From the NCBI GenBank assembly GCA_030055595.1, contig JASFYH010000006.1, positions 1-64,000 on the forward strand: a stretch of 64,000 nucleotides of DNA, in the 5' to 3' direction. Positions 36,882 to 45,455 of this stretch are shown one piece after another; position 1 is the stretch's first letter; every line of letters starts with the position of its first letter. Source of the stretch: Archaeoglobales archaeon (GTDB lineage Archaea > Halobacteriota > Archaeoglobi > Archaeoglobales > Archaeoglobaceae). The position numbers and the translations under genes are program-made. The notes beneath the pieces are model-generated. The model saw only the letters and a list, made by a program, of their open reading frames with translations. It searched no databases and was not told the origin of the DNA.

Positions 36882-39128
36882 CTATCCACACTTGGTAAAA
36901 CCGCAAAATCTACATGTCGCACAACCTTCGCCGTATTCAAGCACATTGCCACATTCAGGGCAAACTCCACCGATCATCTTCGTCTTTCCTTCTTCCTCAA
37001 CGATCTCTCCCGCGAACTCCGTTAGAGGCTTTATTCCTTCAACTTCAAACTTGATCTTCCTGTATTCCCCCTTAAGCCACTTCTCAAGCACCTTTGCAAC
37101 TCCGTCCGCACAGCTCGTTATTATTTCGCCGTTGTCGAAGCCTATTGAGGGACAGCGAATTCCCTTCAACTGTTTGATCAGCACTTCTGGATTGATCCAG
37201 CTCCGCAATGAGACACTCAAAAGCCTTCCAATCGCTTCAGTCTGAGACGCTGAGCATCCACCGCTTTTTCCAAGCTGAACAAATACCTCTGCAATTCCTT
37301 CGCTGTCCTCATTGATCGTAACATAAAGCGATCCACAGCCCGTCTTGGTTTCAATCGTTCTCCCTTCAGTGACTCTCGGTCTTGGACGTGGCTCTATGAA
37401 CTTTGAAGGTCTTCGAACCTTCTCCTTTTCCTTTTCAGCTTTCTTGAGCATTAGCACCTGCTCTTCTCTGCTTCCATCTCTATAAACGGTTATACCCTTG
37501 CATTTTAGCTCATAGGCGAGCAAAAATGCCTTTTCAACGTCCGAACGAGTTGCAGAATTTGGCAAATTGATCGTCTTGCTGACCGCATTGTCGGTATACT
37601 TTTGAAAAGCTGCCTGCATCCTTACATGCCACTCCGGAGCTATTTCAAGTGCACATTTGAAAACTCTCTTGGCTTCTTCAGGCAGATCGAGCTTTTGAAT
37701 ACTACCCGTTTCCGCCACTTTCTCGATCAATTCTTGGCTGTATAGTCTATTTTCTTTCAAAAATGCTTCAAAGATCGTGTTTACCTCAAAAAATTCTTCT
37801 CCATCGAGAATGTTTGCTCTCTTATAAGCTAAAGCAAATACTGGCTCAATTCCACTACTACAGTTCGCTATTATGCTTATAGTCCCAGTGGGAGCAATCG
37901 TGGTGGTTGTGGCATTTCTCATCTTTATGCCCCTCTTCTCCCACACGCTACCTTTCCAGTTCGGAAAAACTCCACGTTCCTCAGCTAAAGCTTGCGAAGC
38001 TTTGTGGCTTTCGCTCTGAATGAACTTCATGACTTTCTCAGCCAATTCTATCGCAGTTTCGCTGTCGTAAGGGATCCCGAGCATGAACAGTGCATCAGCC
38101 CAGCCCATCACGCCCAAGCCAATCTTTCTGTTCGCCTTTGTCATTTTTTCGATCTCTGGAATTGGATACCCATTTATATCTATCACGTCATCTAAAAATC
38201 TTGTAGTTGCCCAGACCGCTTCTTTAAGCCTATCCCAGTCAAAATCTTTGCCTTTGACAAATTTTGCGAGATTTATACTTCCGAGATTGCAGGACTCATA
38301 TGGAAGCAAAGGCTGTTCTCCGCATGGATTCGTAGATTCGATCATTCCGACATGCGGAGTCGGATTATGGCGATTTACTTCGTCGATAAACACGATCCCG
38401 GGTTCTCCATTTCTCCATGCCCCCTCTACAATGAGATTGAAGATCTTTCTCGCAGAAACTTTCTTCGCAACTTCCCCCGTTCTTGGGTTAACAAGCTCAT
38501 ATTCCTCGTCTTTCTTCAAAGCGGAGATGAATTTGTCTGTTACTGCAACGCTTATGTTGAAGTTTCTGAGCACTCCCTCCTCCCACTTTGCCTTTATGAA
38601 TTCCTCAATGTCAGGATGATCGCAACGCAGAATTCCCATGTTTGCGCCCCTTCTTCGCCCCCCTTGCTTGATCTGCTCAGTAGCTGAGTCGAAGATCTTC
38701 ATGAAACTAACAGGACCACTTGCAACACCCATTGTGCTCTTAACAAGATCTCCCTTGGGGCGAAGCCTTGAAAAACTGAATCCAGTGCCACCACCGCTCT
38801 TCTGAACTTTTGCCATATCCCAAAGAGCCTTAAAAATCCCATCTATGCTGTCTTCAACGGGCAAAACGAAGCACGCAGAGAGTTGCCCAAGTGGAGTTCC
38901 AGCGTTCATTAGGGTTGGAGAATTAGGCATAAATTCCTGATTCCAGATTAGATCGAAAAACTTCTTAGCCCAATGCTTAGAATTGCCACCATAATTTTCT
39001 TCAGCACTTGCAACCGCATTTGCAACCCTCCAGCACATCTGCTCTGGAGTCTCAATAACTTCCCCTTCCTCATTTTTAAGCAGATATCTCTTCCTGAGCA
39101 CAGTCTCAGCGGTTCTTCCAAGAATCAT
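36882..39128 (-). CDS. nrdJ: Adenosylcobalamin-dependent ribonucleotide reductase (class II)
   Basis: The 748-residue enzyme reduces ribonucleotides using adenosyl-B12. Class II features are NSPTLMNAG, GQLSACFVLPVEDS (first active cysteine), KSGGGTGFSFSRLRP, NPCGEQPLLPYESCNLGSINL, the APTGTIS loop and a C-terminal zinc-type CPECG...CRFCGFTKCG tail carrying redox cysteines. Oxygen is not needed or harmful. Demand for B12 links it in function to the corrinoid-related genes around it. A TTTTATATG box lies at about 39207-39215. Confidence 0.94.
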   Translation of the reverse strand: MILGRTAETVLRKRYLLKNEEGEVIETPEQMCWRVANAVASAEENYGGNSKHWAKKFFDLIWNQEFMPNSPTLMNAGTPLGQLSACFVLPVEDSIDGIFKALWDMAKVQKSGGGTGFSFSRLRPKGDLVKSTMGVASGPVSFMKIFDSATEQIKQGGRRRGANMGILRCDHPDIEEFIKAKWEEGVLRNFNISVAVTDKFISALKKDEEYELVNPRTGEVAKKVSARKIFNLIVEGAWRNGEPGIVFIDEVNRHNPTPHVGMIESTNPCGEQPLLPYESCNLGSINLAKFVKGKDFDWDRLKEAVWATTRFLDDVIDINGYPIPEIEKMTKANRKIGLGVMGWADALFMLGIPYDSETAIELAEKVMKFIQSESHKASQALAEERGVFPNWKGSVWEKRGIKMRNATTTTIAPTGTISIIANCSSGIEPVFALAYKRANILDGEEFFEVNTIFEAFLKENRLYSQELIEKVAETGSIQKLDLPEEAKRVFKCALEIAPEWHVRMQAAFQKYTDNAVSKTINLPNSATRSDVEKAFLLAYELKCKGITVYRDGSREEQVLMLKKAEKEKEKVRRPSKFIEPRPRPRVTEGRTIETKTGCGSLYVTINEDSEGIAEVFVQLGKSGGCSASQTEAIGRLLSVSLRSWINPEVLIKQLKGIRCPSIGFDNGEIITSCADGVAKVLEKWLKGEYRKIKFEVEGIKPLTEFAGEIVEEEGKTKMIGGVCPECGNVLEYGEGCATCRFCGFTKCG

Positions 39129-39245
39129 TAAACCACCAGAATTAAGTTCGCTTCTTTTACAAAAAGCTTACGCCAGCATTGCGATTGAAGCCATTGAAAA
39201 AAGGAATTTGCATATAAAATTTGCTTTACTTGAAATCAAGAAAAT

Positions 39246-40244
39246 TTAAATATTTTGATCGAGCTTTTTAGCCACGATCACCCTATAAGTTTCACCAAAA
39301 AGATCTAAGATCTGGAAACCGTTCTCCACGAGTTTATCTATATACTCTTCAAAGCTCAGATCTCCTTCAAATGTATATGCTTTGAAACCCTTTTTCAAGC
39401 CTTCAAATCCCCACAAATTCCATTCTAAGTCTTCAATTGTAAAAAATTCTCGAGGAAAATACTGCCGGTTAACATAGATGCCTCCGATTTTAAGAGCTCT
39501 ATGGATCTTGGGGATCAATTCCGCACGCTTTCCACCGGGATTGAATGATGAAAACACGAGATCGTATCCAGAGCCAAGATCGTCTTTAAAGAAGTTACCA
39601 TCCACAAAGTGAACCCTTTCAGGGCTAAATGGTTTAAGAAAGTCTCTTGCAGTTCTTACAACTTCGGGGAGGTCAAAAACAGTTGCTTCAAGTTTTCCAT
39701 TTAACAATGTAAAAGCGTAAGCGTAAAGCCCATGTCCGCCACCAAGATCGAGCAATTTTTCTGCATTTCTGAATTCCTCGTATTCTGAGATTTTGAATAC
39801 GATCTTCAGATCTTTTAGAAGTGCAAGCTTCGCAAGATAAATGATCCTTTTTTTGAAAAATTCACTCTCTTTTCTTAAAATTTCTCCTTTTAGGGCTCTA
39901 TCGATGTTTAACCAATTTTCGATCTCCTCTTCTTTCATTTCAAAGAGATCCAGTAAAGAAAAGGGTGAAGATCTACTGAAAAAAGTTCTTGAAATCTCAG
40001 AAGGCATAAATCTACCCCCCTCCTCCTCCAGAAATCCTTTCGATTTAAAGAATTCGCAAATAGCTTTAACGATCCTGGAATTTAGATTCAACGAATTTGA
40101 GATCTCCTCAACCGCTTTAGGACTTTCAAGAATGTCAAAAAATCCAATTTTTATGCATTTGTCTAATATAACAAATGTTTTAAAGTCTTCAAGCATCAAG
40201 CACTCTCGTAGCCACTCTACATCTAAATTTAACACATTGAGCAT
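39246..40244 (-). CDS. SAM-dependent O-methyltransferase-like protein (Methyltransf_2 type)
   Basis: The 332-residue protein has an N-terminal winged-helix dimerisation domain (ILDKCIKIGFFDILESPKAVEEISNSLNLN) and a C-terminal Rossmann methyltransferase. Motif I is KLLDLGGGHGLYAYAF, followed by ATVFDLPEVV and DLVFSSFNPGG. The layout is that of plant/bacterial O-methyltransferases and hydroxyindole O-methyltransferases. The substrate cannot be told; the typical catalytic His is not obvious, so N- or C-methylation is possible. Divergent from icd. Confidence 0.75.
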   Translation of the reverse strand: MLNVLNLDVEWLRECLMLEDFKTFVILDKCIKIGFFDILESPKAVEEISNSLNLNSRIVKAICEFFKSKGFLEEEGGRFMPSEISRTFFSRSSPFSLLDLFEMKEEEIENWLNIDRALKGEILRKESEFFKKRIIYLAKLALLKDLKIVFKISEYEEFRNAEKLLDLGGGHGLYAYAFTLLNGKLEATVFDLPEVVRTARDFLKPFSPERVHFVDGNFFKDDLGSGYDLVFSSFNPGGKRAELIPKIHRALKIGGIYVNRQYFPREFFTIEDLEWNLWGFEGLKKGFKAYTFEGDLSFEEYIDKLVENGFQILDLFGETYRVIVAKKLDQNI

Positions 40245-40337
40245 ACCTTAAGTTAATTTAAGATTAAAAAGTTTACTCAAATCAACGTCGCATGAACATT
40301 TGTGAAAGGCTTTTATTCAAAGGTTCAAAGTTCCTGT

Positions 40338-41573
40338 ATGTTTCAAAAGCTAAAGCCCCCTAAAGAGGGAGAGAAGATCGAATTTGTTGCCGGAAAGTTA
40401 ATGGTGCCAGATAATCCAATAATACCTTTTTTCAAGGGAGATGGCATTGGATTGGATGTTGTGCCCGCGGCAATAAAAGTTCTTGAGCGGGCTGCAGAAT
40501 TGATTGGAAAAAGCATCACATGGTTCGAGATCTATGCGGGAGAAGAAGCCTACAAGCTATACGGAAATCATTTGCCTGAGGATACGCTCAACGCAATAAG
40601 GGAGTTTAGAGTTGCTCTCAAAGGTCCCCTAACAACACCAGTGGGAGGGGGATATAGAAGTCTCAACGTTACGATCAGACAAGTCTTGGATCTTTATGCA
40701 AACGTCCGCCCGATCTACTATCTCAGGGGTGTTCCAAGTCCAGTGAAAGAGCCTGAGAAAGTCAACTTTGTGATCTTTAGGGAGAACACTGAAGATGTAT
40801 ATGCGGGCATTGAATGGCAAAGAGGCGGTAAAGAGACTTTAAAACTAATTGAGATACTTGAGAAAGAGTTTGGAACGAAGATTAGGAGAGATTCAGGAAT
40901 AGGTATCAAGATCATTAGCGAGTTTGCAACAAAAAGACTTGTAAGACTTGCAATTAAATTTGCGATCGAAAATAAAAGGAGGAGCATAACCCTTGTGCAT
41001 AAGGGTAACATTATGAAATTTACAGAGGGAGCTTTTAGAGACTGGGGCTATGAGGTTGCAAAACAGGAATTCGGGGAATTTTGTATAACAGAAGATGAAT
41101 TGATCTCCAAATTCGAAGGAAAAAATCCGGAAGGAAAAATAGTAGTCAAAGATCGGCTCGCAGACAACATGTTCCAGCAAATAATACTCAGAAGTGAAGA
41201 ATACGACGTAATCGCTCTTCCAAATCTAAATGGAGACTACTTAAGCGATGCTGCTGCAGCACTTGTTGGTGGTCTCGGAATTGCACCAGGAAGCGATATA
41301 GGTGATGGGATTGCAGTTTTTGAACCTATTCACGGCTCGGCTCCAAAATATGCGGGACAAAACAAAGTTAATCCAAGTGCACAGATCCTCTCTGGAGCGT
41401 TAATGTTCGAATGGCTTGGCTGGAAAAAAGCAAGCGAAATGATCAAGAAAGCGGTTGAAATGACGATCCAACAGAAAACCGTCACATACGACCTGCACCG
41501 ACAGATCGGAGGAAAGATCGTCGGAACTATGGAGTTTGCTGAGGAGGTAATTAAAAACCTCGAAACACTCTAA
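40338..41573 (+). CDS. icd: Isocitrate dehydrogenase (NADP-type)
   Basis: The 411-residue enzyme oxidises isocitrate to 2-oxoglutarate. Signatures are the start (M)FQKLKPPKEGEKIEF, PFFKGDGIGLDVVPAA, SLNVTIRQVLDLYANVRP, FRENTEDVYAGIEW, DRLADNMFQQII, NLNGDYLSDAAAALVGGLG and the NADP-selecting late region GSAPKYAGQNKVNPSA. ATG 40338 is preferred; CTTTTATTC about 25 bases upstream is a good TATA box. The cytoplasmic TCA branch supplies glutamate. Confidence 0.95.
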   Translation: MFQKLKPPKEGEKIEFVAGKLMVPDNPIIPFFKGDGIGLDVVPAAIKVLERAAELIGKSITWFEIYAGEEAYKLYGNHLPEDTLNAIREFRVALKGPLTTPVGGGYRSLNVTIRQVLDLYANVRPIYYLRGVPSPVKEPEKVNFVIFRENTEDVYAGIEWQRGGKETLKLIEILEKEFGTKIRRDSGIGIKIISEFATKRLVRLAIKFAIENKRRSITLVHKGNIMKFTEGAFRDWGYEVAKQEFGEFCITEDELISKFEGKNPEGKIVVKDRLADNMFQQIILRSEEYDVIALPNLNGDYLSDAAAALVGGLGIAPGSDIGDGIAVFEPIHGSAPKYAGQNKVNPSAQILSGALMFEWLGWKKASEMIKKAVEMTIQQKTVTYDLHRQIGGKIVGTMEFAEEVIKNLETL

Positions 41574-41579
41574 TTTACC

Positions 41580-42290
41580 ATGAAAAAGTTCAATTTCTCA
41601 TATAAAGAAACGATCACCACAATTATAACCGATAACGAAGATTTCTATGAGATCGCAGTAAAAGCGATCTTGGATGCAAGAAGCGAGATTGAGGAGTATA
41701 TCTCACTTAACCCTTATTTTTTAATTAGTTATGAGCCTTTAAATTGCGGTTCTTGCTCAGGAAGAGAGATCGTGAGAAAAATGTGCTATTCCGCGAAACT
41801 TGCAAACGTCGGACCTATGGCTTCTGTTGCGGGAGCAATAGCACAATTCGCTGTGGATAAAATGGTTGAAGCGGGAGCAAATGTTGCGGTGGTTGATAAC
41901 GGAGGGGATATAGCCATTCACACGGATCGAGAGATAAAAGTTGGGATCTATCCCTCAAAAATAGCACTTTTGATTCCTCCCACAGACAAAATAGCGATTT
42001 GCACCTCAAGCGGAAAGATTGGTCCCTCTGTTAGCTTTGGTTGGGCTGATGCTGCCACGATCGTCGCAGATGATGCTTGCATTGCGGATGCGTTTGCCAC
42101 AGCACTGGGGAATATCATAGAGGGTTCTAATAGGGATGAGATCGAAAAGAGATTGGCTGAATTCTATTCAAAAAACAGGACGTTTATTAAAGGAGCGGTT
42201 GTCGTAAAAGATGAGATCATAGCTATTTCCGGAAAAATTCCAAAGCTTCTTATAGCGGATTTTAGTGAAGATCTGATCACAAAGATTTAA
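41580..42290 (+). CDS. UPF0280 family protein (ApbE-like)
   Basis: The 236-residue protein matches the archaeal UPF0280 family, distantly related to the flavin transferase ApbE: SVAGAIAQFAVDKMVEAGANVAVVDNGGDIAIHT, CTSSGKIGPSVSFGWADAATIVADDACIADAFATALGN. These stretches resemble ApbE motifs for FAD and metal binding. The biochemical role is unproven. It follows icd after six bases and is probably cotranscribed with it. Confidence 0.82.
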   Translation: MKKFNFSYKETITTIITDNEDFYEIAVKAILDARSEIEEYISLNPYFLISYEPLNCGSCSGREIVRKMCYSAKLANVGPMASVAGAIAQFAVDKMVEAGANVAVVDNGGDIAIHTDREIKVGIYPSKIALLIPPTDKIAICTSSGKIGPSVSFGWADAATIVADDACIADAFATALGNIIEGSNRDEIEKRLAEFYSKNRTFIKGAVVVKDEIIAISGKIPKLLIADFSEDLITKI

Positions 42291-42310
42291 TTCCAAAGAG
42301 TTTAAAGCGC

Positions 42311-42322
42311 AAAATTTAAATT
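42311..42322 (+). promoter_or_regulatory. TATA box of the acidic zinc-ribbon gene
   Basis: AAAATTTAAATT stands about 25-35 bases before the ATG at 42347, which has no ribosome site; the transcript is probably leaderless. Confidence 0.55.
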
Positions 42323-42346
42323 TGAAGCAAAGCTTAAGCTTACTCT

Positions 42347-42592
42347 ATGGCGGTGAAGATCATTTTCTGCCCTTCTTGCGGAGAAGAAGTTGAAATTGCA
42401 GACTTATATGAGGGCGTAGAGATCAACTGCAAATCCTGCGGCTGTGTAATGATCTACCAAGAAGGTAAATTGCTCCTATTGGACACAAACGAGGAATTTA
42501 GCCTCGAAGACCTCGAAAGTTATGAGGAAGAGGAAGAAATAGAAGAGGACGAAGAAGAAGAGGAGGAATTCTATTACGACGAAGAGTATTGA
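42347..42592 (+). CDS. Small zinc-ribbon protein with acidic tail (LysW-like N-terminus)
   Basis: The 81-residue protein opens with CPSCGEEVEIADLYEGVEINCKSCGC, a four-cysteine ribbon as in LysW and small archaeal zinc proteins. From about residue 53 it is almost only Glu, Asp and Tyr, ending FYYDEEY. LysW carriers end in EDWGE with a conjugated C-terminal Glu, which is absent here, so an amino-group carrier role is not supported. An acidic tail suggests binding to a basic protein or nucleic-acid mimicry. Its last 19 bases overlap the convergent kptA gene. Confidence 0.7.
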   Translation: MAVKIIFCPSCGEEVEIADLYEGVEINCKSCGCVMIYQEGKLLLLDTNEEFSLEDLESYEEEEEIEEDEEEEEEFYYDEEY

Positions 42593-43224
42593 TGAACTTT
42601 TTTAATGTATTTGGCGGGTATTTCTTTTGCAAGAGCAATTGAATCGTTTGCTTTTAAGATCCTTATACCATCGATTTTTGCCTGTTTTGCGTCTATTTCG
42701 AAAATTATTGGCTTCTTCGTCCTCAAACCCGCAACTTCGAGACTTCTTTCGATTTTAGTAGAGAGGTGAACATAAGTCTGATTTACTGGCTTTATGCCGA
42801 TCTCAAGCATCCTATTCGCCTCCTCCTCACTTGTCCCATAATAAAGAACATCTTCACTTGCTTCAGGCATATCATTGAGCTTTACATCAATACTGTGCCC
42901 ATATCTTGCCCTGATCTTGTCGCCTTTCAGCTCATATCTTTTCTTTTCGTCGCTATAGACCATTGCCTTCAGCACCCATCTATTCGCCCAGCGGTATTTC
43001 CTTTGGACGATCTTAACCAATGCTTCAAAGCTAACCCAACCATTCTCGTCGATCTCCAAATCAAATTTGTCTGGAAAATGTCTCAAAATGCCAGAGACGA
43101 ATTTGCCCAACTTTTCGACTCTTTCTTTGCTAAGCACGACTTCTCCTTTCACACCACATGAGCACGTTTCTCCACGGTAAAACCCATGAGAGGGGCAAAA
43201 TCTTATTTCCTCCATTTTTACCAC
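42574..43224 (-). CDS. kptA: RNA 2'-phosphotransferase KptA/Tpt1 with N-terminal zinc module
   Basis: The 216-residue protein transfers an internal RNA 2'-phosphate to NAD, giving ADP-ribose 1'',2''-cyclic phosphate. The KptA body begins KLGKFVSGILRHFPDKFDLEIDENGWVS, then RYGHSIDV, LYYGTSEE, YVHLST, with the conserved Arg, His and Arg/Ser positions for NAD. A leading CPSHGFYRGETCSCG module of about 30 residues may bind zinc, as in many archaeal members. In yeast the enzyme finishes tRNA splicing; archaea splice differently, so its substrate is open. It overlaps the upstream unknown gene by seven bases. Confidence 0.9.
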   Translation of the reverse strand: MVKMEEIRFCPSHGFYRGETCSCGVKGEVVLSKERVEKLGKFVSGILRHFPDKFDLEIDENGWVSFEALVKIVQRKYRWANRWVLKAMVYSDEKKRYELKGDKIRARYGHSIDVKLNDMPEASEDVLYYGTSEEEANRMLEIGIKPVNQTYVHLSTKIERSLEVAGLRTKKPIIFEIDAKQAKIDGIRILKANDSIALAKEIPAKYIKKVHQYSSS

Positions 43225-44042
43225 TGCCTTTTTCTCATTTTTATCTTCTTTCCTGAAATGCGAACAATTCCGGACTTTTCCAATGCCTTAACTATTAGAT
43301 CAAATACTTCTCCGCAGTTCACCATCACTTCACGATCTTCATCCTCAATGATCCCACTACACATCTCCATAAGCTTATCCAGATCTTCTATTTTTTCAAG
43401 GTTTACCAAAATGTTCGAAATTACGCCCAATATTGGGGCGATCTCCTCATTCTCTACATCCTCACCAATGAGGCTCAGAACGTCAACGTATAGCTCCCAT
43501 ACGGGGAAGTATTCTACAGTTATTAGCTTTTTACTGCCTTCTACAGGCTCTTTTAGAGTTATAATAACTTCAGGATCTTCTGGCAAACTTCCCTTCAAAT
43601 TTTCACCAATTTCAAAACCGTTTTTCAGCAAAAAATAGTCAACTTCTTCGAGAGTAGTTTTAAACTCTATAAATCTTCCCGCGGAGTTCACAACCTCTTC
43701 AACGTCAACCTGCCCATTCATAAACCTTTTAGCAAATTCAAAACCTTCAGGGTCTTCCTGATTCAAAAAATTCTCTAAAAAATCCTCGTATTTAATATTT
43801 TGCTCTTTAAGTGCTTCTCTCAAAATCTTGATCCTTTTCTCCCACTTTTCAATTTTCTTTTCCAACTCTTTGTGATCCTTGAACCTTCTAATCTCACTCA
43901 ATTTTCCTTTCAAAACGAATTGTTCTTCCCGCTCAAACTCAACTAATTCCCTGATCTCAACCTTGGCACTCATTTTTCTAAGCTCAGAAGCCATCTCAAG
44001 CAATCCAGTTTTATCTTCTGAAGAGCACAATCTAAGCCACAC
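43218..44042 (-). CDS. Unknown protein, charged helical/coiled-coil N-terminal half
   Basis: I do not recognise this 274-residue protein. The first 95 residues are highly charged with a probable coiled coil (HKELEKKIEKWEKRIKILREALKEQNIKYEDFLENFLNQ). The second half is acidic with alternating strands and helices and ends with a basic tail KKIKMRKRQW. There are no signal peptide, membrane helix or metal motifs. It starts at GTG and overlaps kptA by seven bases, so the two are coupled; a link to RNA processing is inference. Confidence 0.7.
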   Translation of the reverse strand: MWLRLCSSEDKTGLLEMASELRKMSAKVEIRELVEFEREEQFVLKGKLSEIRRFKDHKELEKKIEKWEKRIKILREALKEQNIKYEDFLENFLNQEDPEGFEFAKRFMNGQVDVEEVVNSAGRFIEFKTTLEEVDYFLLKNGFEIGENLKGSLPEDPEVIITLKEPVEGSKKLITVEYFPVWELYVDVLSLIGEDVENEEIAPILGVISNILVNLEKIEDLDKLMEMCSGIIEDEDREVMVNCGEVFDLIVKALEKSGIVRISGKKIKMRKRQW

Positions 44043-44123
44043 AGCTTAACTTTTGTGAGGTAATTTTAAATTTTTTGCTTTTACAAAGAAAAGAAAATAT
44101 AGCAGATCTGAATATTGGCGTCT

Positions 44124-45278
44124 ATGTTTGAGGTCTCTGATAGAATGAAGAAGATCCCGCCATATCTTTTCGCAGAAATAGATGCGATGAAGAAGAAGAA
44201 AATTTCGGAAGGGGTTAAGATTATAGATCTTGGAATTGGAGATCCAGACCTGCCGACACCGAAGCACATTGTTTCTGCATTGCAGAAGACGGTTGAAAAG
44301 GTAGAAAGGCAGAAATATCCGAGTTACGAGGGCATGCTGGAGTTCCGAGAAAGTGTTGCTGAGTTTTATAAGAGAAGAAAAGGCGTAAAATTAGATCCGC
44401 AAAGAGAAATAATAGCTCTTATCGGTTCAAAAGAGGGGATTGCTCATCTTCCACTGGCTTTTGTAAACGAAGGCGATTTTGTTCTTGTGCCTGATCCTGG
44501 TTATCCTGTGTATTATGCCTCGACAGTAATGGCTGGGGGAAAGCCTTTTTACCTACCACTAAAGGCTGAAAACGATTTTCTTCCAGAACTCGAATCATTG
44601 CCGGAAGAAGTTATTAGAAAGACTAAGATCCTATTTCTGAATTACCCAAACAATCCGACATCAGCTGTCGCAAACGATGAATTTATAAGATCTGCGATCG
44701 ACTTTTGCATAGATAACAAGATCATCTTAGCTCATGATTACGCTTATGGAGAGATCGGACTTGATGGTTATCGACCAAAGAGTTTTTTAGAGTTTAAAAA
44801 TGCTTTGGAAGTGACGATCGAGTTCAATTCTCTCTCGAAGACTTACAACATGACTGGCTGGCGTATCGGCTTTGCCTGCGGAAACGAGGAGATTTTAAAG
44901 GGTTTACTGAAAGTTAAGACGAATGTTGACAGCGGAGTCTTCGAGGCGGTGCAAGAAGCGGGAATCACCGCTTTAAGAGGTGACGATAAAGTTATTGAGG
45001 AGAACTGCAAGATCTATACAGAAAGGAGAGATGTTCTTGTAAATGGACTTAAAAACCTTGGTTTTGAAGTTAAAAAACCAAAAGCGACATTTTACGTGTG
45101 GTGTAGAGTCGGTGAGAGCAGTATAGAGTTCGTTAAAAGGATCTTAGATCTCGCGGGCATCGTTGCAACTCCCGGGATCGGTTTTGGTGCAAATGGTGAA
45201 GGCTATGTTAGATTTGCGTTAACAAGGAGTAAGGAAACGATCATGGAGGCGGTTAAAAGATTGGAAAAATTATTTTAA
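44124..45278 (+). CDS. dapL: LL-diaminopimelate aminotransferase-type class I aminotransferase
   Basis: The 384-residue PLP enzyme shows IIDLGIGDPDLPTPKHIV, SYEGMLEFRESVAEFYKRR, NYPNNPTSAVA, HDYAYGEIGLDGY and the PLP lysine in FNSLSKTYNMTGWRIGFACGN. This profile fits the DapL/LL-DAP aminotransferase group, which turns tetrahydrodipicolinate directly into LL-DAP. dapF in the same window supports that pathway; a broader aminotransferase specificity cannot be excluded. ATG 44124 is chosen over TTG 44115; AAAATATA lies 24-31 bases upstream. Confidence 0.85.
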   Translation: MFEVSDRMKKIPPYLFAEIDAMKKKKISEGVKIIDLGIGDPDLPTPKHIVSALQKTVEKVERQKYPSYEGMLEFRESVAEFYKRRKGVKLDPQREIIALIGSKEGIAHLPLAFVNEGDFVLVPDPGYPVYYASTVMAGGKPFYLPLKAENDFLPELESLPEEVIRKTKILFLNYPNNPTSAVANDEFIRSAIDFCIDNKIILAHDYAYGEIGLDGYRPKSFLEFKNALEVTIEFNSLSKTYNMTGWRIGFACGNEEILKGLLKVKTNVDSGVFEAVQEAGITALRGDDKVIEENCKIYTERRDVLVNGLKNLGFEVKKPKATFYVWCRVGESSIEFVKRILDLAGIVATPGIGFGANGEGYVRFALTRSKETIMEAVKRLEKLF

Positions 45279-45299
45279 AATGAATTATATTTGATAAAA

Positions 45300-45455
45300 A
45301 AGTTTAAATTCTATATCTTTTACGCTTCAACATTCGCTCAGGTGAAGAGGATCGGGGCTACCATAGAACTATAAAATTCCCCAGAAATAACTTAGATCTC
45401 GCGAAAATCAAGTTAGAAATGTCCTTATGGTAAGGATAAAACTCGAGGTGACTAA
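45300..45455 (+). other. Long leader with short hairpins ahead of the PAS protein gene
   Basis: A GTTTAAAT box at about 45301-45310 would start transcription near 45335, leaving some 120 bases of leader, unlike most genes here. It contains a perfect 6 bp stem with three-base loop (TCCTTA TGG TAAGGA, 45422-45436) ending nine bases before the GAGGTGA ribosome site, and further up CTTCA...TGAAG and GGGG...CCCC pairings. A regulatory role is only a possibility; I recognise no known riboswitch. Confidence 0.3.

Noticed and set aside
38083-38619. 178-codon rightward open frame
   Set aside because: Antisense shadow of nrdJ, with no ribosome site or recognisable motif.
42347-42592. LysW amino-group carrier protein
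   Set aside because: The C-terminal EDWGE motif needed for carrier function is absent, and DapF/DapL point to lysine synthesis through diaminopimelate.
45335-45455. Known riboswitch or C/D box sRNA in the leader of the PAS protein gene
   Set aside because: Hairpins can be drawn, but no conserved riboswitch core and no paired C/D boxes could be found.
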